37,716 bases of DNA from positions 207,665 through 245,380 of the forward strand of contig JAQGDQ010000354.1 in assembly GCA_030141605.1 (NCBI GenBank), given 5' to 3'. Each line of letters begins with the position of its first letter. Position 1 is the first letter of the stretch. The translations under genes were made by a program, and so were the position numbers. This document shows positions 1 through 10,100 of the stretch, in pieces. Source of the stretch: Tubiluchus corallicola. Its lineage: Eukaryota > Priapulida > Priapulimorpha > Priapulimorphida > Tubiluchidae. The notes under the pieces are model-generated. The model did no database searches and had not been told where the DNA came from. It saw nothing but the letters and a program-made list of their open reading frames with translations.

Positions 1-336
1 AAAGTTTCAGCATTTATTGCACAGTGCACTGGTATATGCAGTCATACAGTAACTAAATTGAAAAACATAATACTTTTCAGCAGAGCTCTTCAGTGTCTAA
101 TTCTGCAATTATGTCAAAATATTCTGTTTTAATTACTGAATCAAATACCAATTTTATTCAGTAACAAACATGGCTACTTTTAGGAAAAATTTTAGTTTTG
201 TGGTTTTACGTAATATTTTGTTATAATTGCAGAAGTAGACACTGAAGAGCTCTGTTGAAAAGTATTATGTTTTTCAATTTAGTTGCTGTATGACTGCATA
301 TACCAGTGCACTGTGCAATAATTGCTGAAACTTTAC
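1..336. mobile_element. Foldback (long inverted-repeat) MITE at the window edge
   Basis: Bases 1 to about 118 and about 222 to 336 are near-perfect reverse complements (outer end AAAGTTTCAGCA, inner end near AATTGCAGAA), with a loop of about 100 bp. The left terminus may lie outside the window, so no target duplication can be scored. Confidence 0.75.
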
Positions 337-923
337 CATCATGGTCTTAATATTATTTAAAGCACTATAGACAGAACATCACGACAAAATTTGCAGTACA
401 AAAACCCTGGCACAATACAAAATCTTCTAGATGTAAAACAAAACAGACAAAAGTATGCAATTTTTTATCTTACGTGGATGTGTTATTTATAATTCATATC
501 TATTAAAATGAAGTTGCTGGAAGGGTTTTGTATAATTGTGAATGATTTACATATATAAAACGTAATATCTGTTTCATGAACAAAATATTCACTGGGCTAT
601 GAGTGGGAGTATCACATATATCATGTCAAACTTCTGCTGTCTGAAAAACATTTTTGCGTACAAACTATAAAGTTGCTGCAGGACCCTCTGATTGCAACAA
701 AATCTGAAATTTCGTGCATCACTAATGGCCGTCGATTGTACAAAAACCAATAATAAATTTCCATATTGTCGTTAAGCGTACCACTAAAATATGCAAGAAT
801 GCAGTAAACCTATAAGTTATTGTAGTATTAGTACCTATGAACCCTTGTTCATTGTAGAAATGACAGCACGTTTTTGCTACGGTGTAAATATAGGCCTTTC
901 AATTTAAAAAAAAACAGGCCAAT
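337..923. other. AT-rich 3' flank of the secreted-protein gene
   Basis: No gene or repeat recognised. It should contain the 3' UTR and polyadenylation site of the minus-strand gene, but no clear signal was picked out. Confidence 0.4.
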
Positions 924-1141
924 CTAATGATCAGTAAGTGCTTCCAGTTTAGCTGCAATTTCTCTCAGTCTTTCGGCGCTCTTTCTATTCTTTCCCTCGT
1001 CCACGTGGTTATGGGATTTCTTTCCTCCTCGCTTCATTAAACGTTTAATCTTGACGAATCTTGCCTTGGCGGTGGCGTCCCAGTCGTGGGTCTTCATGTA
1101 ATCCTTGATCTTTTTTATGCTGTTTGTCACAGTCTTTTTTC
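924..1141 (-). CDS. Secreted protein exon 4 (C-terminus)
   Basis: Acceptor TTGCTTGTAG just above 1141. The split Gly codon is completed, and the frame then runs 71 residues to TAG at 924-926. Lys/Arg-rich, with one Trp (THDWDATAKARF), then KRGGKKSHNH and an acidic/basic helix-like end (SAERLREIAAKLEALTDH). The 41-bp array starts about 18 bp upstream of the acceptor. Confidence 0.72.
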
Positions 1142-4100
1142 CTACAAGCAAAAATTTCACAATTTTGATGTGAATAGGTCTAAAGGAAGACTGCAGTTAA
1201 TAATTTTGATGTGAATAGGTCTAAAGGAAGACTGCAGTTAATAATTTTAATGTGAATAGGCCTAAAGGAAGACTACAGTTAATAATTTTAATGTGAATAG
1301 GCCTAAAGGAAGACTACAGTTAATAATTTAGATGTGAATAGGCCTAAAGGAAGACTACAGTTAATAATTTTAATGTGAATAGGCCTAAAGGAGGACTACA
1401 GTTAATAATTTAGATGTGAATAGGTCTAAAGGAGGGCTGCAGTTAATAATTTAGATGTGAATAGGTCTAAAGGAGGACTGCAGTTAATAATTTCGATGTG
1501 AATAGGCCTAAAGGAAGACTGCAGTTAATAATTTAGATGTGAATAGGTCTAAAGGAGGACTGCAGTTAATAATTTAGATGTGAATAGGTCTAAAGGAGGA
1601 CTGCAGTTAATAATTTAGATGTGAATAGGCCTAAAGGAGGACTGCAGTTAATGACAAGTTGACAAAAATGTTAACAGAAGCCACTCAGTAATGTTCAAAA
1701 TGCTGGAACTACGTTACAGCGCGTTATCAGTCAGTTTTCTCGTTAAGTTACCTCTCAAGTAACTTGCAAGCGTGTTCACACAAGAGAGCAAAACCTGCTG
1801 CGAGTTACTCACTGACAGTAAGCGTGAGCTGACACTCACTTCTCCATTTGCTGCGAGAAGTGTTGAGAGTAACTCACCGAGGCGTTGACATTAGACAGTA
1901 ACGTGCAAGAAATCAACTCGGTGAAACTGTCGTAGGAAAGATCGCAAAAACTTGCCAACAGTAACTCGCAAAGCAGTTCACACTTGCGATCAGAGAGAAC
2001 AGAGAACTTCCGACAGAGAACTAGTAGATTTTAGAATAATATCATACCTTTGTGAACAGCGTGCTTCATTTCACTGGCAATATGATCGCGCTGAGTGGAA
2101 TCTGGGACAATTTTTGCCAATTTCTTCTTCAGTTTCTTCATCGTCAACTTCTTTTTCTTGTAGCCTATTTTATGCGGTTTTGGTCCCTGCAAATATCAAA
2201 GTTTAATGTTATTAATTTGCATGTGTCGATAACAGCTTAGAAGCTAGTATATAAGCAATAATGTATGACATCAGATCTTGCAGTAAACTTGAGGCTGTAC
2301 TTTTTACTTTAAATATTAAAGTATCCATACATACAATAAAATTTAAATGCATAAAATAATATAAAATGAACAATAATTAATAGGACAGGTTAACGTGGGT
2401 ACGGGAGAGACAAATTACCGTGTAAAATTTTTACGAATGTTCCTAGAATTTTTAGGGATCATTGTCACAAACTTTGTCAATTGATCTGTATCGTCTGTAG
2501 CTCAACATTCGTTTGCCAGCAGAGTTGTCAAGTTCTGGGATTCTCTTCCTGGAGTAAAATTACCTCCTACACGTGTCTGCAGAAATACAGATGCTTTGAA
2601 AAGTCAATTTTCATTAATCTTTGACTATATAATTTACTGGAGGTGACATTTACCAGTGGAGACCCATTTACATGTTCAGGAATAGAATCCCAGAACTTGA
2701 CAACTCTGCTGGCAAATGAATGTTGAGCTACAGACGATACAGATCAATTGACAAAGTTTGCGACAATGATCCCTAGAAATTCTAGGAGCATTCGTAAAAA
2801 ATAACTCATTTTAACTAAGTCATTTTCCTTATTAATAATATTGCTGCACATTTTTAGATCATAGTGAATTCTTCTCTCTTCTTATGACAACATATTCAAA
2901 GCTAAAAATCTATTAAGCCAGTTAATACTCAAATGGTTTCAACACCACACACGTACGCACACACGTACGCACGCACGCACGCACGCACGCACGCACAAAC
3001 ACAAACAAACAAGCAAACATAACAACTGCAAATCATACTATATCATCAAGTGACACACCAGCAAAGATTCAGATTTTGGTTCCTACTCACTCTCTACAAA
3101 CTCTGCCGGCGGGGACCCAGTCCCTACTCACTATCTTCAAACTCTCCTGGCGGGGACCCAGTCCCTACTCACTATCTTCAAACTCTCCTGGCGGAGACCC
3201 GGTCCCTACTCACTATCTTCAAACTCTCCCAGCAGGGACCCAGTCCCTACTCACTATCTTCAAACTCTCCCAGCGGGGACCCAATCCCTATTCACTATCT
3301 TCAAACTCTCCCGGCGGGGACCCAGTCCCTACTCACTATCTACAAACTCTCCCGGCGGGGACCCAGTCCCTACTCACTATCTACAAACTCTCCCGGCGGG
3401 GACCCAGTCCCTACTCACTATCTTCAAACTCTCCCAGCAGGGACTCAGTCCCTACTCACTATCTTCAAACTCTCCCAGCAGGGACCCAGTCCCTACTCAC
3501 TATCTTCAAACTATCCTGGCGGGGACCCGATCCCTACTCACTATCTTCAAACTCTCCCGACGGGGACCCGGTCCCTACACACTATCTACAAACTCTCCCG
3601 GCGGGGACCCGGTCCCTACACACTATCTACAAACTCTCCCGACGGGGACCCGGTCCCTACACACTATCTTCAAACTCTCCCGACGGGGACCCAATAACTG
3701 CCCAACCTTAGATGTTAAAGTAATAACTACAGACATAACACATAATACAAAGCACAGACAGAACATCAACGTAAAGCAACTACAACAATGATAAAAAAAG
3801 AGAAGGCACTCCTACAACATGACCACAAAGAGACCAAAGGCTGGACAAGTTTCTCATCACCAAAATCACATCAGGGCAAAAGCCACAGCAGTAAAACCAG
3901 ACCTAGCGTAGCAATCTTCAAGTGAAACACCTTTGCACATTTTCAATAATGCTGATAACTCTCACTAGATGGGGACACCGCACTAGCGAACATTATTCCC
4001 CAATAGAGCAAACATAAGAATTTTAAAGCAAAATTTACCGGCACACAAATACAAGAGTAACCGGTTGGTTGTGTTTAAGAAAAATCAACTAATTAACCTT

Positions 4101-7100
4101 TTTCGGCACATCATTAGTTTCCCCAGGAAAGATGGGCCTTTCCCCTTGATGTCCCAGCAAATGCGGTGGGTCATTCTCCGGAAAAATGGGTCTCTCTTTT
4201 TGACCCTCTTGTTCAGTTGTACCAGCCTGAGCTACTTCATTGCGCTTGTGTTTGTGTTCCCTGTTGTGGTGCTTACGTGGAACGCCATCTAGGTGTTGCA
4301 AACTGTCAGATTCTTCCTGTCAAAAACACAAAAAAAAATCAACAAAAAAAGTTCAAGAAAAGACAGAAAGAACAAAAGACGCACCGTCCAAAGTTAAGAA
4401 ACGCTAAACCTGTTAGTAAATTGGCAGGAAACTAGGGAGAAATTTGTTTTTTGAGTAGTTTTATGTTGACAGATAGCTTCTGGTTATTTATCTTGTTGAG
4501 GAAATGTTGATTAAGACACCTTTGCCAGTTTGCACGTGCATCTTATACTCTTTAAAGCACAAGAAAACAGTTTTCATAGATAAAGTTATTGCATACAGAG
4601 CCTGAGTTAATAATAATCAGGGGCGTATTAACCAATAGGCTATAGCCTAGGGCACCAAAGTATGAGGGGCGCCACATTTTAGGCGCTCAATTTTAAAAAA
4701 ATTCTTATTTTCCCTAAAAATGTGTATACGTCAGGGGTGTGAAAATTGCGGCCCGGGAAGAGATTTGTCAACCTAATGAAAGTGCGGCCCGGGCGATTAA
4801 TTGAGTGTATCCAGCTGAAGTCCGTGTCACGATCCCAAAGATAGTGTGGTTAGTTTTTTCTACTAGATCGGATGCCATTAACCCTTACAAGATGGTTGTA
4901 GCTTAATGTCACTGTAGTACACAGACTGTGTGATACACATTACTGATATGCATTGTAATGAAATTACCACTATCTGTCCTGAAAGTAGAATTATATGGTT
5001 TGTAATATAAATTTCAATAACTTCCAAAATAGTTTCTTGAGTGTAGTAGTAATGATGTACGCGGGTCGGATGCAAAAAAAATCGTTATTAGGCCTTTCTG
5101 TAGTTGGCACCTTGATCAAACTGCACGTGGCCCGCAGGAATTGCGGGAAAGTTTAATGTGGCCCTTCTAGTCAGATAATTTGCACACCCCTGGTATACGT
5201 TCATATTCATGTAAAGCGGGTATTGTATAACACACCACAGGCAGTTACTGAGACCAGCTGCTATATAAATGCCATATAACGAATTACACAACAAACAGTT
5301 ATACAGCCTGCTTGTATATAAGTACAGCTCGTATGCACGCAATTAACAATGGCAATGTAGAAACTAGGTTACTAGTATTACTAATACACCACAAGTAATT
5401 GTTTAATCTGTTCAGTACATAAATTCACAATACAGAGGGACGGTACAGATTTATCAACTTAGGGTGTCGTGAAATCTTGATACGCCCCGGATAGTAACAC
5501 TGCATGAAATTTGTAAATTTAAACTTCGCAATGACAGTTAAGTTCAGTTATTTTGACGGCAGCTCGTTTGAAACAAATTTCGAAACCATTGCGTTAACTT
5601 TGAAAAAATAATCAGAGCATTCGTAGCACTTATTTCGTTAACTAAGCAAAAGTTTAAATTATTTTAATTGTCAGTAAGATTAATAACGTGTTTCTTGGCA
5701 AAAGAAACTGTGCACACCGGCAATCATGTATCCCTTCGCTGAACAGCTTTGATACTGCTTAACTTCGATTTTCATGCAAACGCGTTGTTTCCATGACTAC
5801 TCGGCTATTCACTTAGTTTTTCTGTTGAGTCTGCACACTTCGCCGAAAAGTGTTGAAAAGACATTATAGGTGGTGACTAAATAAATAAGTAAATAAATAA
5901 TAAATAAATAATATTACGCGCATTTCAATGTGCGGATAAATAATGCTGCTACATGTTTATACCAGGTGGCGCAAAAAAGTGTTCAGAAGTTTTAGTTACG
6001 ATATTGAAAGAAGCAAATAGCTGAATCACTTGGAAAGTACCTCATTGGTGTACAGACGATTATGTTTAAAACCGGAAATTTTAGGTCATTCCCTTAGACT
6101 TTACAAAATAAACAGAAATTTTAAATGAAAAAGTCAATAAATAAATAAATAAATAAATAAATGCGGGAAAAATTTCGTACGTGCTGTTTGAACATAGGTA
6201 AAAGTGACACAGGAAGAAATAGCACAGATGGAAAAGTAGGTAAAAATGACACAGGAAAATGGCACAATATACCCCCTTTCTAAACAAAGTTTCTTGGAAA
6301 TCTGTTAAATAATTTTTGGCGTAATAGGTTTATTGCCTAACAGACAAAAAACAGGCAAACAAACAAACTGTGTTGAAGCAGAACTTTTTTGGCAGTGGTA
6401 AAAATAACTAAAATAACTATCCTCCACTGTAACTATAACCCTAAGCACATATATTATTAAGTGTGCCATTTTTACCTACTTTTCTATTCGTTCCATTTTT
6501 TCTGTGCCATTTTACCTACCTTTCTATTTGTGCCATTTTTTCCTGTGCCATTTTTACCGTAGCATTTTTAACACGCACAGTGCTCTTTCTATGTGTCCGT
6601 CTTCATGTTGGAATTCTGGCTTATATACTTGTGAATGAATGAATATGTAGGAATTTATTTACTGTTTTGCTGCCGTGTACTGAGTGATTTATACCTATAG
6701 AGCACTTGCTTCTAATATTATTGTAGATCAAACTACGGTATATTTTTCTACGCTACGTCTGGCAACTGTTGTTTTCAGCCACTGGGCATGGTATCTTATA
6801 TCTTAAATCTCTTGAAATCAGCTGCTGTGTAATTGACCTTTGACCCTGAAACACGTTTTCAATGTTGCAATTGACCTTTGACCTTGAAACACTTATCAAT
6901 GTTGCAATTGACCTTTGACATTGAAACACTGATCAATGTTGCGGCTGACTTTTGACCTTGAAATACACATCAATGTTGCAATTGACCTTTGACCTTGAAA
7001 CACTTATCAATGTTGTGGTTGACTTTTGACCTTGAAATACACATCAATGTTGCAATTGACCTTTGACTTTGAAACACTTATCAATGTTGCAATTGACTTT

Positions 7101-10100
7101 TGACCTTAAAACACTAATTAAATGCTGTAATTAATCGCTGACCTAGAAACACCTACTCATCGTTGCCATTTTTCAATGTCAATGGCGAGTCCATTAAAAT
7201 CTGTTCGCACTAGAATACGCTCTAAGTTACCAAAAGTAAAAATAATTGGTTGTATTGATTGTGTGAAGCTGATTATTGGTATTTTAGGGATGGCAAAACT
7301 ATGAAGAGTCAGATTATAAAACTACACGTTTATTAAACATCAAACACAATAAATATAACAGATAGTAATGCCAAGCCCCTGATCTAGCTTGCTCCGCTCC
7401 GGCTCCCAGACTCAATCTCCTGAGCTGGGCATCACAAGGCTTATATATCGTGCGCGGAGCTTCGACACCTCGATTCTGAATCACTTGCTCACGTGACACC
7501 ACTCTTTAATTGGCTTCATGCCAGCATTCATCAACCCAATTATCTATCATAATCTAATGCTTTTAACATAGTTTAACAGGTCCTCTTTACTTCAAAGTTT
7601 GGTCACCCACTCCTTACAGTTTTAAGTTTGCAAGCTTCTTTCAAATGCATTAGAACGTGGGTCATAAACCATACAATTTTGTCTCACAATAGACAAGAGC
7701 AGGCTAAACCAAAATTTGGCTGGGATTGTCAACAATGAACTGCTGAGGAATTACAGTAGGTTTATTGTTACAAGTACTATAGTTTATTAGTGTGTAACAT
7801 ATGTAATGGCCTAGCTAATATGGGAGCAAGCACATTTTTCAAAATTGGTGCATTTTCAACAATTTTTAAACTCTTTAGCCCACTTATGCAATAAAAGTCG
7901 AATCTTTTTTATCTTTTTGTTGTGTTTTGTTTCTCCCGGAAGGCTCGTAGAGAAAACCAGAAAACACTTCGTCAAATAAAACTAGTTTATTACGCGAGAA
8001 TTCTACAACACAAAAGTATGAAGAACGCGAAATTTTTACACTAAACGTGAAAATCTGGAAACGTTTGAGTGTATCTGAAAATGCAAGTATACAAGAGAAT
8101 GTGTAAGTGGCGTCCGTGTGAATCTGTGTGTGTGTCTCAGCGGCCTGCTTCACCTTATATAGAGTGCCCGAGAAGCTTCTAGAAGTTTTGTTCCAGAACA
8201 TTCTACAAGGTAAGACGATTATTCTAATGGAACATTCTACAATGTTCTATTTAATGCTAATAGATGCCAGCGATCTCCACAACACTTTTGATCGCCATGG
8301 CCTTGGCAAAATTTTCTAGAGTCATTTCTTTTCTTGATCAACTGACTTCCCGTGTTTTTGAAATGAAACTCATTTATTAACGTTGACTGATTGAACCAAG
8401 GATCAAGTTGCCCCAAATCTAATTATTATAATATATTCTTGTCACAGATTGTCTAGACACAATAAGTCTACCGGATTATAATAAAGTTACTGATTACTTT
8501 ACTAAAATGAAGGCTAGACTTCATCATACATTATCACAATGCCTCATTTTGTTTCTCATTTTACATTTAAAATAAAAATAATTAAATAACGCGCGTTTTT
8601 ACGATATTTTGAGCTTACTGTAAAACTTTTTGTTGCGTTTTTAATAACAATTATTTACTTCATTTAAACTGTATCTTTTTTTGGTTTTTGATTTTAAACA
8701 TAATATTAAAATGTATAATTAATGCGTTAAAAATCGTTTGGTGTGCGTTACGGTGCCTTTTTATGTGCTTGTTCCCCCCAAGTATGGCTATGCCCTGGAT
8801 ATCTGGCTATGCCCTTGAAACGTAATTATGTAATTCCATTGTTAGAAATTATTGTCGCTTTGTATTGCGCCTGTATTCTCTCCTTACCTAGAGATAGCCA
8901 TTCCAATATGACTCTATATACAGCTGAAACAGTACGGTTTGAAAAATTGATTGCGAAGTGCTCTGTTAAACTTATTAACTCTGTGAATGATTCAGATAGC
9001 TGTGTACTTAAAGCTTTAACAATATTGAAGAAATACTAAAGCTCGCCGATACTTGGTAAAAACAGATTATTCATGTCTACTGCAGCATTTAAAAGAATGG
9101 GATATTATAAAGATTTGGATAAATTAAACAGGAACTTTACCGGTTTTATCATTCCAAGGAAAATGTAATAGCTGATTTTACAACGGATGAAACTGACGAA
9201 ATATGAAGTATATACTATATGAAGTATATAGTATATAATTCATATTTAGGTACGTTTTATTAGGATTATTCCTAAAAAATATTATTCCTACATAATTTAC
9301 GAAAATTATTCAATTTTAGGGAATTGTTTTTATAAATTTCATTTTTGTGCATCTTTTGTTTTATAGGATCAGCGTAAGTGCGCATGCGTCTGATGATTCT
9401 TCCTTTTATACAATTTTAATATATGTATAAATGTCAAACAAACTAAAACGTTACTAACTCTGTTAACTGAAAAAATTGTATATATGAATTCGTAATGTGT
9501 GTTTGTAAGTAGTTGTGTGTTTTGTTTTGTTATTAACCTAGACTGCATATTGCAAGATATGGGAATAAATTAAATAATAAATAGTATAGTAGGTATACAC
9601 GTCTAATTACAAATTTCCTCTTTCCCATGTATGTATCCTCCCCTCAGTGAGGTAGATAAACAACCAGCACCAATGAACCACCCACGACGAATAATAAACC
9701 AGGTGGTCATCTATCCAGGCACAGATCGGTTACGGTTTTCTTTAATATTAATATTATTATAATATTATTTAATATTATTTATTTTGATGTGATTCACAGA
9801 AAATGCACATACAGTTTATACGTCAGGCTGAATAAGAGTGAAAATTTTATATGCAAGAACATTTTAAACAGTGATGCAAACTTTTCTTCTGTAATTAGAT
9901 GTCATTGGCATAGTTTGTTATATCATTAATTGTTATTTGTGTTATTGTTGTGTGTCATGATTTATTTTATTATTTGTGATGTGTATATAAACTTTGTAAA
10001 GTTTGAAATAAATATTAAATTTAATCTAATCTAATCTTTAACTTCAGTCAGACGTAATCATCCCTGCCACTGCAGTATGCCGTCTGCACACATAGTTAGC

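Noticed and set aside
3050-3711. Two overlapping open frames of more than 200 codons on the plus strand
   Set aside because: They lie wholly in the 41-bp array, which lacks stops in these frames; low-complexity product, no homology, opposite strand to the host gene.
7884-8201. 105-codon minus-strand frame
   Set aside because: It begins upstream of the TATA box that would transcribe it, runs through heat-shock elements and has no recognisable domain.
7308-8320. Full LTR retrotransposon bounded by the two LTR-like regions
   Set aside because: The two regions are unrelated in sequence, no gag-pol lies between, and no 5-bp target duplication was found.
8743-9039. 98-codon plus-strand frame with a hydrophobic segment
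   Set aside because: No recognised domain, no promoter or splice context, antisense to a gene intron; cannot be supported.
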